A DNA stretch of 64,000 bases from Triangularia verruculosa (Eukaryota > Ascomycota > Sordariomycetes > Sordariales > Podosporaceae), in the NCBI GenBank assembly GCA_033296885.1, contig MU863900.1, positions 1 through 64,000 of the forward strand. The letters run 5' to 3'. The stretch's first letter is position 1. The number at the start of each line of letters is the position of its first letter. Of the stretch, positions 1 to 9,951 are shown one piece after another. The position numbers and the translations under genes were made by a program. Below the pieces are notes generated by a model. It had not been told where the DNA came from. It ran no database searches and worked only from the letters and a program-made list of their open reading frames with translations.

Positions 1-511
1 CACAAGCCTATGTTACAGTGATTCTCTTCTATATATTACAGGGCGCCGCCCCTGTAATCCACCTTCCTTCAGTGCCCCAGCAACTGTCGAATGCTGCAGT
101 CAAAGTCTTCTTCGCTCTCAGTGTACTGCGCCGATAGCTATTTGAGCTTATATTTACAGGCCTCAATAGCACCTATTTCAACATAATATTATAATACTTT
201 AATAAAAAAGGAAGCTTTAATAAACTTAAATGAATTAATTAATAATTAAAATCTATATTAAAGTAAAATAAACTTATTATAATATAATAAATAAGAAATC
301 TTTATTTACTTTTCTCTTCCCTACTTTTTACCGCCTTTTTCTACTTCGCCGTTATAGTTAAAATAAAAAGTCTTTTAACTTCTCTTCTTTTAGCCTTATA
401 AGTAAGATAAAAAAAAAGAGGGAAGCTTTAAAGACCAAACCTAAAAACAAGGACTAAATTAGTAAATATATAATAATATAAATAAAGCTTTATAACTAGT
501 GAAAGGAGTAA
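1..511. other. Gene-free, AT-rich RIP-like block
   Basis: No credible gene. From about 180 to 511 the sequence is very AT-rich and low in complexity, with runs of TTAA, ATTAAT and AATAAA, as expected for old repeat DNA decayed by repeat-induced point mutation. The first 180 bases are of ordinary composition. They contain a 9-bp inverted repeat (35-43 with 50-58). The stretch 11-183 begins TGTTACAG and ends TTTCAACA, which resembles the ends of a small LTR, but no target-site duplication is visible. Confidence 0.6.
507..511. repeat. Left target-site duplication AGTAA of solo LTR
   Basis: The five bases AGTAA directly precede the LTR 5' end and are repeated exactly after its 3' end (909-913). 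A 5-bp duplication is typical of LTR-retrotransposon integrases. Confidence 0.8.
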
Positions 512-908
512 TGTCACGGTTTTGGGAGGCGGTGGAGACGTAAGGAACCAATCAGGGCTGGACCGAACAATCGAGCGGGGCTCACGGTCCAGTGGACAGG
601 ACGGACCAATAAGATTGGGACCGGGGACCGTGGCGGGGCTCACGGTCCACGGTCCAGTATCGACCAGTAAGGAGAGGACCGAGGACCGTCTGGAAGTCAA
701 CGGTCCACGGTCCCCAGGTCTATATATACGAAGGAACTAGATAGCTTATAGATAGTTCCGCAGTATGCAATCACAGCTTGTATTCACGGTATCTTGTGTT
801 TACATTGAGACATCTTGTTGTGCACTGTTTAGCTGCACCGAACCAATTGTCAGAAGTAGCCTTCAACCGAGTATCCCTTTCAGAGGTTCTGTACAGGGGT
901 TCGTCACA
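512..908. mobile_element. Solo LTR of an LTR retrotransposon (397 bp)
   Basis: The element begins TGTCACGG and ends GTTCGTCACA, so it has canonical TG...CA termini, and it is flanked by perfect 5-bp direct repeats AGTAA. No internal domain is present, so it is a solo LTR left by recombination between two LTRs. It carries ten GGACCG/CGGTCC hexamers between about 556 and 716, followed by a TATATATA box at 721, which fits a U3 enhancer array plus core promoter. It is much richer in GC than the AT-rich DNA on both sides, so it inserted after that DNA decayed and has not itself been strongly mutated. Superfamily (Copia or Gypsy) cannot be told from an LTR alone. Orientation is inferred only from the order of the GGACCG array and TATA. 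Confidence 0.8.
721..728. promoter_or_regulatory. TATA box inside the solo LTR
   Basis: TATATATA lies about 210 bp into the LTR, just after the GGACCG/CGGTCC array, where the U3 core promoter of an LTR is expected. It could still drive transcription towards the GH43 gene at 1296. Confidence 0.5.
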
Positions 909-913
909 AGTAA
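909..913. repeat. Right target-site duplication AGTAA of solo LTR
   Basis: Exact copy of the five bases at 507-511, directly after the terminal CA of the LTR. Confidence 0.8.
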
Positions 914-1295
914 TTAAAAGAAGAAAAGCCAGGAAGTGAAAGAAGTAAAAGGAAGGCTTAAATAATCGGAGCCTAGTATCAGAATAAAAGCTCCTTACAC
1001 GTATCTTAGCTACCTTCGTCCTATTCTCCACCGGCTAATATCCTAAGAGAACCTTTTCCCCATCGCATCCAATATACGACTCCGGGTATATTACGATCAT
1101 ATTCCGTCGACCTGTTTTTCCCACCAATACTATCCCTCAACATCCTCCCTGCAAATTACCACCGTGCTCCACCGATCTCGATCCGTCTTATCGCGACCTT
1201 ACTTCACTGCCGGCAGTTTGCACATAAGCGGTTTTGTACCTCCTTCCAAATCTCTCCCATGAACCGTCAGCCACGTTTCTCGACATTCCCCCATC
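914..1295. other. Gene-free region upstream of the GH43 gene
   Basis: AT-rich low-complexity DNA continues from the LTR to about 1000 and then gives way to ordinary composition. No ORF of merit. The last 200 bases are the likely promoter and 5' leader of the GH43 gene; no clear TATA box was seen. Confidence 0.5.
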
Positions 1296-2708
1296 ATGCG
1301 TCTCGCATTCTTATCCCTCCCTGCCACTCTCTTTTCTCTTGCAACAGCCTCCTTGCAGGTTGTTCCAGGCGGGACATGGACCACACCAAACGGAGAACAT
1401 CTGCAAGCCCATGGAGCTGGTCTGATGGTTGAGAATGGTACCTACTACATGATTGGAGAGGACAAGAGCGGCGGTCACTCATTTTCCAACGTCAACTGCT
1501 ACTCCTCGACTGACTTGGTGCAGTGGACGCTAGTTGGTGCTCTTTTGACACGGCAAGCATCAGGTGATCTTGGACCGAACCGTGTGGTTGAACGTCCAAA
1601 GGTTATATACAACGACCGTACCCGCAAGTACGTCCTTTGGATGCACATGGACAGCAGCAATTACGGTGAAGCCAGGGTCGCTGTTGCTACTGGTGACTCC
1701 GTGTGCGGAAGATACCAGTACATCCGGAGTTTTCAGCCCTTGGGACGCGAGAGCAGGGATATGGGTTTGTTTAAGGACGACGATGGGAAGGGATACCTAC
1801 TTACGGAGGATGTGCGTTTTCCCTTCTTCTCGCTCACTTGAAATGCTGTGCTGACAGCCACATAGAGACAGCACGGCCTTCGAATCGTCGCGCTGTCCGA
1901 CGACTACCTCAACCCAACAACCGACGTATTTTCATGGCGTTTGGAAGGCGGCAATCGAGTCGAAGCTCCAGCCATGATCAAGCTTGGCCGAACCTACTTT
2001 ATGTTTGCTTCGATGATGACAGGCTGGGATTCCAACGAGAATCAATATACGACCTCAACCTCGCTGACCGGGGGTTGGTCCGCTTGGAAGAAGTTTGCTG
2101 ACAACGGGTCAAAAACATACAACTCTCAGACTACCTACATCCTCAAGACAAGCGAGAGCAGCGGTATCTATCTCGGCGACCGGTGGATGAAAGACAACTT
2201 GATGGCAAGCACATATGTTTGGCTGCCGCTGAGCATCAGTGGCACTACGGTTACAATGAAGAACTTTGTCAGTTGGGTCCCCGGTCCCCCTGGCTTTTCT
2301 GCATGGCAGAATCCACCGACAGAAACCTCGTATGAAGGAGAAAATGCAGTGTATGGCGGCAAGGCAAGGAATGTGGACTGCTCGACATGTTCCGGAAAGG
2401 TGACTGCCGGGTACATTGGGGGTCCTGATCGGGGCAGCGTAACATTCAACAACATCCGCAGCGACATTGATGGCATGACAACGATCCGAATCAAGTTCCT
2501 AAATGGAGACAGCAGTCCACGTTATGCTAACGTGCGGGTGAACGGCGATGGTGGAAGGAAAATTGCGTTCCTCCCAGCAAAGGGGGATCCGGCTTCGAGC
2601 ACACTTCATGTCAATTTACGGCGGGGTTCCAGCAACACCATTGTGATTGAGGGCTTTGGGAATGGATGGGGACCGGATGTGGATCGGTTGATGGTTCCAG
2701 TCCAATAG
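1296..2708 (+). CDS. Secreted GH43 exo-beta-1,3-galactanase-like enzyme with CBM35
   Basis: Spliced CDS 1296-1811 and 1866-2708 (452 residues; 54-bp intron GTGCGT...CATAG with branch-like GCTGAC, phase 0). Residues 1-19 are a signal peptide. The catalytic half starts VVPGGTWTTPNGEHLQAHGA and carries the GH43 subfamily 24 pattern (YYMIGEDK, RPKVIYN, LLTED, GLRI.LSDDYL, EAPAMIK). The C-terminal 130 residues, from about YEGENAVYGG through CSTCSG and GYIGG, look like a CBM35. Known members cut beta-1,3-galactan backbones of arabinogalactan from the end, bypassing side chains. The intron is supported because its removal restores the conserved TED-R.HGLRI join. The gene lies about 390 bp from the solo LTR. 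Family assignment is strong; exact substrate is inferred. Confidence 0.88.
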
Positions 2709-2788
2709 TTTACCATTTATTTCTCGTTTAGAGTCTTCAAAGAAGCTGCTACTAGCTGTCCACATTTCCCTCTTGCTCCCGGAACTAT

Positions 2789-3456
2789 TTAAGCAAGAGT
2801 CCTAGCCAATGCGCGAACCTGCTCATGGAGTTGAGACTCCCTGGGCGAGTTCTTCAAAACCTTCTCCAACAAATGGTTGACCTGCAGACCAGCAGCGCTG
2901 GGGGGGTTTCCCTGCGCAGTTTGGATGCGCGAGATCTGAAATTGCAAAAAGAACTTGGGAACCTTGATCGCCAAGTTTCCGTTGACGCTTCGGATGCCGG
3001 CCTCGGTGGCGATGTGAACATCTAACTGGCGTTGGAACTGGGCGAGGTCCGCCGAACGCAGTGGTGTTGGTGTTGCAAATCTGCTCAAAGCGAATTGCAG
3101 AGGGGCTTGAGAAGAGGTGGCGAAGTTGATGGAAGAGAATGAAACACCACCAGATGTGACGTCGGGCACATTCGACAGGGTGCGGCGGTTACTGTTGCAG
3201 GTGATGCGCGGCCGGAGCTGGTCAACAAAGTCCGAGGTCTCTTTGGGCAGAACCGTGTTGCCGATGATGAAGCAGGCGCTGCCAGCTTGCCTTGCGCTCA
3301 ACTCTGAAGCAGCCGGAATCGAGACATCGGAAATGATGGGAGCTATGTGTGGATAAAAGTGTCAGTCGAATGAACACCCAAGAGATCAAGTTCAGCCTGA
3401 GGCATACCGGCAGAGACGAGTCCAGCTCCAATGGCAAAAAGACCGAATAATTTCAT
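2789..3456 (-). CDS. Small secreted protein of unknown function (200 aa)
   Basis: Spliced on the minus strand as 3456-3408 and 3342-2789, with a 65-bp GTATGC...ACATAG intron. Exon 1 supplies a signal peptide (MKLFGLFAIGAGLVSA) and joins in frame to APIISDVSIP. The mature part has only two cysteines and is rich in Ser, Ala and Gln; it contains no motif I recognise. A TATTTATA-like box read on the minus strand lies near 3640, about 185 bp upstream. The gene is convergent with the GH43 gene, 80 bp apart. It is probably an extracellular or wall protein. The coding call rests on the signal-peptide exon joining a 170-codon open frame. Confidence 0.7.
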
Positions 3457-3872
3457 GGTGACTTTTGTAAGGTTCTGAGACTGAAAGCGGTATCGCTGGG
3501 TCAAGTAAACAAATACACCGAATGAAGTGAAAAAGACGCTAGCGCCTGAAGGTCAAGAATACAAGGAGAAGAAGTCAAAAGAAGGATGCAGCCAGCCACA
3601 ATGAACAAGTAAGATCTGCACTTGGGGAGATCGGGCACTATAAATACATTTCTACTTCAATGCCCCTGAGTGCCGTTTGAACCGACTGCGGGAACCCAAT
3701 CACCGATTCAGATGGCGTTGCTACCGGAGCAGGCTGAAAGAAGCTTAGTGAGCCCCAAACAGGGGTGAGCTCGGGGGTTTTGGCGATAACCTCAAACCTC
3801 TGCGGGGCTGTTTCATCCCTTCTCTCCTTCCCCACAAATCTAAGACCCTCGCCAACAAGTACAGCAGCGAAT

Positions 3873-4769
3873 TCAGATCGTGAAGACGGGGAACCATTGA
3901 AACACAAAATACGCCCAAAACAACGCTTTGTTCCCTTGGCGAGGTTGGCCGGTGGTGTTTCCTGTAGCGATCACAGGCCCGTAGTCAGCCAACCAAAACC
4001 ATCCCAGCGCGCATATCATACCGGAAAAGAAGAAGACATAGACAGCAATCGGTTTTCTCTTTTCCCTGTCAACGCCCGCACTGCTACGCCATATAGCAAG
4101 GAATGAGAGAACCGCGATGACACCGCCTCCAATCCCCATGACGGCGATGATAATGATGCCTGGGTCGGACCACTGCCACTTTGTATCGTCGAGTCGTTTG
4201 CTGTCTGGTTTGCTTACGTTAGTAGCTAATTCATTTCCGTGGTGAGTCGAGACGACGTGTATCAACTGACCAGTTATTTGAGCTAGCATTTGACTCGACA
4301 ACAATCCCGCAACACAGAGCACGCAAAGCCAGCCAGCTAACCGCACCATCAGACCCTTTCTTTCTCGATAGAAGTACCGATGTATCATAACTCCGTCCAT
4401 GACTAAGCCAAAGATAATGTGCATAGCTAGCAGCATTACCAATGCACGGGATTCTTGTACTTCGGAAATAGTGAGAGAAGCGATAGTCACTGTCACGATG
4501 GCCATGCAGCTAGTGACAAGGACGTCGATGAGGTGCTGGCTAAGATATCTCCACGGCATCAAGGGCCTCCGGCCGAAAAGATGACAGCCCAAAACATACA
4601 TCATGATAACATGGGATATGGCACCCAGCACGCCATATGGCACATTGTATCTGTCGAAGAGTTGCTCGATTTTGGGGTCAAAGTCTCCTTGAGGACCATC
4701 GTTTCGAGTGTTGAGAGAGGACGCTGAGGCGAGGTGGGAAAATGAGATGAAAGCTAAAGCCAATGCCAT
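3873..4769 (-). CDS. Multi-pass integral membrane protein, unrecognised
   Basis: Start chosen at 4769 because MALALAFISFSHLASASS makes a good signal or anchor segment; an ATG at 4790 would add seven residues. About six or seven hydrophobic helices follow (for example VLGAISHVIMMYVLGCHLF, IIIIAVMGIGGGVIAVLSFL, PIAVYVFFFSGMICALGWFW). The frame is open throughout. However, a 66-bp segment (4270-4205) has a GTCAGT donor, a perfect TACTAAC branch site and a CCAG acceptor, so it is probably an intron whose length keeps the frame. The spliced product would be 276 residues, 22 fewer than the 298 read through. No family motif was recognised; a receptor-like or transporter-like role would be a guess. 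Confidence 0.65.
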   Translation of the reverse strand: MALALAFISFSHLASASSLNTRNDGPQGDFDPKIEQLFDRYNVPYGVLGAISHVIMMYVLGCHLFGRRPLMPWRYLSQHLIDVLVTSCMAIVTVTIASLTISEVQESRALVMLLAMHIIFGLVMDGVMIHRYFYRERKGLMVRLAGWLCVLCVAGLLSSQMLAQITGQLIHVVSTHHGNELATNVSKPDSKRLDDTKWQWSDPGIIIIAVMGIGGGVIAVLSFLAIWRSSAGVDREKRKPIAVYVFFFSGMICALGWFWLADYGPVIATGNTTGQPRQGNKALFWAYFVFQWFPVFTI

Positions 4770-6061
4770 CTGTTCATCAGAGTGAATCAAGTTGGGAGCG
4801 TGCTTAAGGAGAGCTGACTGCAGCGGTCAAGTAGGTACTTGATCTTTTAGCAGGGACTTGAAGTTTGTCTGGTAGGATACAGTCGGGGAGCTTTATGTTG
4901 GTTGCTTCGTTTTAATAGCCCGCTTTCCTTCAATTAAAGGTCAGTTTCATGCTATTCCTAATTTGTCTCTCAGCGCGCTTAAAATTCCGCCTTCCTTACT
5001 TTTCGTTCGCGTACGAAGTTTGTGGCTTGCATAGCTTGACCTTGGCATTTCGAGCGCTTCCAGGTAAGGTAAGGCATGGTTACCGGAAGGCGGGAGAAGA
5101 AAACGGTTAAGGCGAATAACCTATGCCGTTTGGTAGCCTTTATTCTTCCAACGGCAGTCTTGTACTGCACAGGATCAAAACCCAGGTATAAAACACGACC
5201 GAAGGTGAGCAAGCCATGGCAGGGAGACAATAGGTCCCCTTGGCACAATTATTTATTCATATAAAATGTGATCAAAACAAGTCTCTTGAATAAATGCGCA
5301 GAAGGAGTTGGCTGTGGGAGCAAACCGGCTCCCAACAACTTTCTCATTCGTTGTGTATCTAGGTGCCCAATTGTTTACTTCGGGAGATTCGGACGAGGGG
5401 ATTCCCCTCAGTCAGGTACCTTCGGTAGGTGATCTCCGCATAGGCAGGTTGCCAGAATGCAATCAGTCCCCAAATAGGTAGCTGAGGACTTGAGTTAAAC
5501 GGGCTCTTGCCATCTGGTAATCACCTTGCATTGGCAGATTATGAGACGTGGTCCTTGTACTGAACTCGATGGCGATGGCTAAGCGCGGTTCCGGCAGCAC
5601 GTGCCACCATGACTATCTCTCGACATCGGGATGACGCATTGCGTGTAAAGCATCAACAGCGGGGTAGAATGCGACGCCAATTACCCCTCCAATCCGGCTC
5701 ACTGGAAAGCCGCAATAGGAAGGTCCAAGGAATACTTCATCTTGGTTATGGCAGTATAAGCCATGGCATCATTCGTCATCTTACCCCAGACTGGAAGCTG
5801 GGTCATGTCTCTGCAGCATGCAGCACCCCAAGAGTCTGGTCGATCCAGTCAGAACAACTCACCGGCGGTGACAAGGACCAAGTAAGGGATGGTTTATTTC
5901 GACAAGATGCAATATATCACGTCTTGTTGTGACTTGCATGTCATGCTGCATCTCTGGTGCTGTGCTTTCTCGTGATATATCTACCTAGCCCACTCGTCGC
6001 CCTTCCGGCCGAGATATTCGACCTTGATCCGTATCGTGGCGTTAGTCAACATCCCTCCGTC
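4770..6061. other. Intergenic region without a supported gene
   Basis: About 1.3 kb between divergently transcribed genes. Small ORFs occur on both strands but lack codon bias, signal sequences and splice support. Scattered TACCTTCGGTAGGT and ATAGGTAGCT motifs belong to the palindromic TAGGTA/TACCTA family seen across the window. The part next to 6062 is the promoter of the M28 peptidase gene. Confidence 0.5.
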
Positions 6062-8279
6062 ATGATGCACGCAACCAACCACCTCACGGTTGCGACATTT
6101 CTCTCCCTTTCGTCCCTGGGATCAGCCTGTCTCCGCGAGTTCAATTCAGAGCTTATCCACACTCATCGAAAGCCCATTTTGCGGCGACAAACCGAGTGGC
6201 CACCCGTTTTGACAGAGCAAGAGACAATATTGGTCAACTCCTTTGATGCCAATAGCATTGATGGTTGGGCAGAGTATTACGGCAATCAAGTCAAGCTGGC
6301 TGGATTGGGCCGTGAAGCAGCCGAATGGACAAGAGACCGTTGGGCTGAGAATGGCTTCACCTCGGCTCTGAACGAGTACCATGTCTATCTCAGCTATCCA
6401 GTGCGCCAATCTCTGGCAGTTACATATAGCAATGGAACAAAAAGCCAAGTCAACATACAAGAGCCTGCGCTTGCCGAGGACCCGGTCACCGGACGGGAGG
6501 ACGCCATTCCCAACTTCCATGGCTATTCTGCCTCCGGTAATGCTACCGCTGAATATGTCTACGTTGGGTACGTCTTTATTCTTCTAATCTAATCTTCATT
6601 CTCTCAAAAACTTGCTAACATCTGACAGGCGAGGTACCCACGCCGATTTCACTCGTCTTGTTGAGCTCGGCGTGGACCTGGAAGGCAAAATCGCACTGAT
6701 CAAGTACGGTTCAATCTTTCGGGGCCTGAAGGTCAAAAATGCCCAAGACCACGGCATGATTGGTGCCATCATCTTCACCGATCCTGGTGATGATGGCAAC
6801 GTCACTGTTGCAAACGGCTACGAAACATATCCCAATGGGCCAGCCAGGCATCCCGACGCTGTGCAAAAGGGCTCCGTCTTATTCCTGTCCACCTACCCTG
6901 GCGACCCAACCACCCCGGGATATCCCTCGGTCAAAGGTGCACCACGTGCAGACACTTCGCCTGTCACCCCTCAGATTCCGTCTCTTCCTATTTCCTATGC
7001 CGCTGTTCTCCCTCTGCTGCAAGCGCTTGACGGTCATGGCCTAGAGGCAAGCCAAGTAAACCGCACTGCTTGGAAGGGTGCACTTGACGCCGAGTATCGT
7101 ACCGGACCAGCGCCTGGTGTGACACTGTCTCTCGAGAACCTCATGGAAGGCAAGATCACCCCAATCTGGAATGTCATCGGCTACATCAATGGAACGAACC
7201 CCGATGAGACCCTCGTAATTGGCAATCACCGCGACACTTGGATGATCGGTGGCACCGGAGACCCCAATTCGGGATCCGCCATCCTCGCGGAGCTGTCCCG
7301 AGCGTTTGCCAAACTCACAGCCACAGGATGGAAGCCGCGCCGAAACATTGTGCTGGCGTCGTGGGATGCAGAGGAATATGGTCTTGTCGGGTCAACAGAA
7401 TGGGTGGAAGAGCACGTCAACTGGCTCACCGAAACTGCAGTGGCATATCTCAACATTGACGTTGCCGTGAGCGGTCCAAGGCCCAGTTTGGATGCCACGC
7501 CCGAATTGCACACTATTGGGACAGAAATCATGAAAAAGGTTGTGCACCCAAACGCTGGTGGGTTCAATATCTCCCTGTACGATGCCTGGCAGAGAGGATC
7601 AAGCACTGGGTCTGGACGCCATGTTGGTGTTTTGGGAAGCGGCAGCGACTTTACAACGTTTTTGCATAGAGGAGTGAGCGCCCTGGATGTTGGCTCAAGC
7701 GGAGGGGCAGGAGACCCCATCTGGCATTATCACAGCAACTACGACTCGTACAACTGGATGTCCAAGTTTGGAGACCCGGGCTTCAAAGTTCATGCTGCGA
7801 TGGGGCAATACTTGAGTCTGTTGGCGCTACACATTGCTGATGATGAGATCTTGCCCTTTGATCTCCCCAACTACACCGAGGAGCTGAGGGGATATTATGA
7901 GGATCTCAGGGACTTAATTGGCAATGAGACTCTCGACACGTCTGAACTCGCAGCGGCGATTGACGTGTTTGAACAGAGTGCGAAAGAGGTCAAAGAACTG
8001 GAAACATTGGCCAAGGCATTAAAGGACGAGAACCTGATCAAGCTGGTAAACCATAAATATCGAGATTTCCAACGGGGTTTTGTGTCGCAGGGGGGACTGC
8101 CAAACCGCGAGTTTTATCGACATGTGGTGACAGCCCCTGGGTTGGACACTGGATATGCCGCCATCACCTTCCCTGGAGTGTCGGAAGGAGTACAGTACGG
8201 CAACTTGACTATCGCCGCCGAGTGGGTGTCTAAGACAGCCCAGGGCATTTTGCGAGCCGCTGCCATTCTCAAGACTTGA
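6062..8279 (+). CDS. M28B glutamate carboxypeptidase / PSMA-like metallopeptidase, secreted
   Basis: Spliced CDS 6062-6567 and 6629-8279 (718 residues; 61-bp intron GTACGT...CTGACAG with GCTAAC branch). The N-terminus MMHATNHLTVATFLSLSSLG is a signal peptide or anchor. A protease-associated region precedes the M28 domain. Zinc-site motifs are intact: GNHRDTWMIGGTGDPNSG, ASWDAEEYGLVGSTEW (catalytic Glu-Glu), YLNIDVAVSG and HYHSNYDS. A transferrin-receptor-like dimerisation domain closes the protein. Family members are di-zinc exopeptidases releasing C-terminal or small acidic residues. The length is close to human PSMA. A frame-matched ATG at 5957 is rejected because 6062 begins the signal peptide. 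Function as an extracellular or vacuolar peptidase is inferred. Confidence 0.88.
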
Positions 8280-8473
8280 TGATTGCTCAAAGCTGATAAA
8301 AAAGTATTTGTGTACCTACGCTGTCCTCATCGTCCAATGAAATACAAGCGTTGGCGGCTTGGTCAACAACACCTCCAGGCAACAACGCTAGAGCAGTGCA
8401 CTATTTTCCCTTCTTCTGACGCGTCTCGGGACATTTGATCAACTTTTTATTTTTTTATTTTTGCGCGTGCATC
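8280..8473. promoter_or_regulatory. Short intergenic region before the sirtuin gene
   Basis: 194 bp between tandem genes, carrying the M28 terminator and the sirtuin promoter. Just upstream of the sirtuin ATG is a T-rich tract (about 8441-8462). No other element was identified. Confidence 0.4.
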
Positions 8474-9756
8474 ATGGCAAATTCAGCTCCAGCAGTGGCC
8501 GAAGCCGAGCGCTTCGAGTCACCAGAAGTTATCTCACTAAAAGCCAAGACCATTGCCGACCAGATCAAGCAAAGCAAGCACTTCATCATCTTTACCGGCG
8601 CAGGCATTTCCACTTCTGCCGGTACGCTTTGACTCTTTTTTCGCAGGCCCTGACGCACGTGTTGACAAGTCCAAACATCAGGAATTCCCGACTTTCGTGG
8701 TCCAGATGGCGTATGGACTTTGCGAAAACAGAAGCGCGAAGCGCCATCCAAAGCCACCAGTACGCTGCAAGCCATTCCCACTCCGACGCACATGGCACTT
8801 GTTGAACTACAAAACAAGGGGCTACTCAAGTACCTTGTAAGCCAGAATTGTGATGGGTTGCATCGGAAGAGTGGCATTGTCCCCGAGATGATTTCCGAGC
8901 TGCATGGGAACAGCAACAGGGAATACTGTCGCGACTGTGGAAAGGAATACATTCGCGGTGCGTTAGCTGAAATAGGTACCATGAGGACAGTTGGAGCTGA
9001 CTGATGGCACCAGATTTTCGGGCTGTTGCGCCTTATACCAAGACAGTCACAGATCACCGCACCGGCCGCAAGTGCAGTATGCCAGGCTGCAGTGGTGTGC
9101 TGCTAGACACCATCATCAACTTTGGCGAATATTTGTTCGAGCAGCCTTTGGAGCTGGCCAGACAGAATGCGAGGAAGGCCGACCTGTGCTTAGTCCTTGG
9201 ATCAAGCTTGACTGTACCACCTGCTTGCAGCATTCCTGAACTCGTGGGCAAAAGCAAAAAGGCAAAATTGGCGGTTTGCAATTTGCAGAGCACGCCGCTA
9301 GATCATCTAGTGAAGGAGGAGAGCATGAGAATCTTTGCAAAGACCGACGATCTCATGATTGCTGTCATGGGCTACCTAGGCCTAGGGGTTCCGCAGTTTG
9401 TCCTGCGGAGAAGACTGAGCGTGAAAGTGGTGGGAGGGGAACGGGACAGGAACCAGATCATTCTCCAGGGCGTGGACGTCGATGGGACCCCGAGCACGTT
9501 TCTCAAGAGTGTCAAGCTGGAAGGAACCAGGCGCCCTGCAGTGACCGAGCCTTTCACGGTGGGTTTTCGGATGGAAGAATGTCAAGAAGTGGACCTGAAA
9601 CTCGAGCTGGAGTTCATGGGCAATTACTTCGAACCCAATATCGAGATCGTGCATTCAACCAGGCAGTCGGAAAGGCTCTACTTGCTGGAGTACAGTCCCT
9701 ACACAAGGGAATGGCAGGTTTCGGCAGATGATGAGGAAATACCTATCGGGGGATGA
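8474..9756 (+). CDS. Class IV (SIRT6/7-like) NAD-dependent sirtuin
   Basis: Spliced CDS 8474-8621, 8682-8957 and 9014-9756 (388 residues; introns of 60 and 56 bp). The NAD-binding motif is GAGISTSAGIPDFRGPDGVW (residues 42-61), followed by SQNCDGLHRKSG, catalytic His124 in ELHGN, and four zinc cysteines as CRDC (132, 135) and CSMPGC (162, 167). The pattern IPDFRGPDGVWT and DTIINFGEYL are characteristic of SIRT6/7 enzymes, which remove acyl groups from histone or protein lysines in the nucleus. About 130 residues after the core (beyond MGYLGLGVPQ) form a C-terminal extension I do not recognise. The intended start is the ATG at 8474; an ATG at 8435 would add a hydrophobic leader and is disfavoured. 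Confidence 0.88.
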
Positions 9757-9853
9757 AGGTCACGAGGGGCATTTAATGCAAAATTGTACCACAGAAGAAC
9801 CTAACACTCTCATCTCTCGGCTAAACTAAACCCCGGATTCTGATGGCAATGGC

Positions 9854-9860
9854 TATAAAT
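9854..9860 (+). promoter_or_regulatory. TATA box of the nucleotidyltransferase gene
   Basis: TATAAAT, 98 bp before the ATG at 9952, correctly placed for a short 5' leader. Confidence 0.5.
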
Positions 9861-9951
9861 AACATGCTCCCTCATCTTCCGAGTCATCGTACAGCTACAT
9901 ACCTACATACCACTGGTCACCACCCCGCCCCTCACAAAACCAAATCGCGGC

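Noticed and set aside
5609..5932. 107-codon plus-strand ORF upstream of the M28 gene
   Set aside because: No domain, poor coding character, probably promoter DNA.
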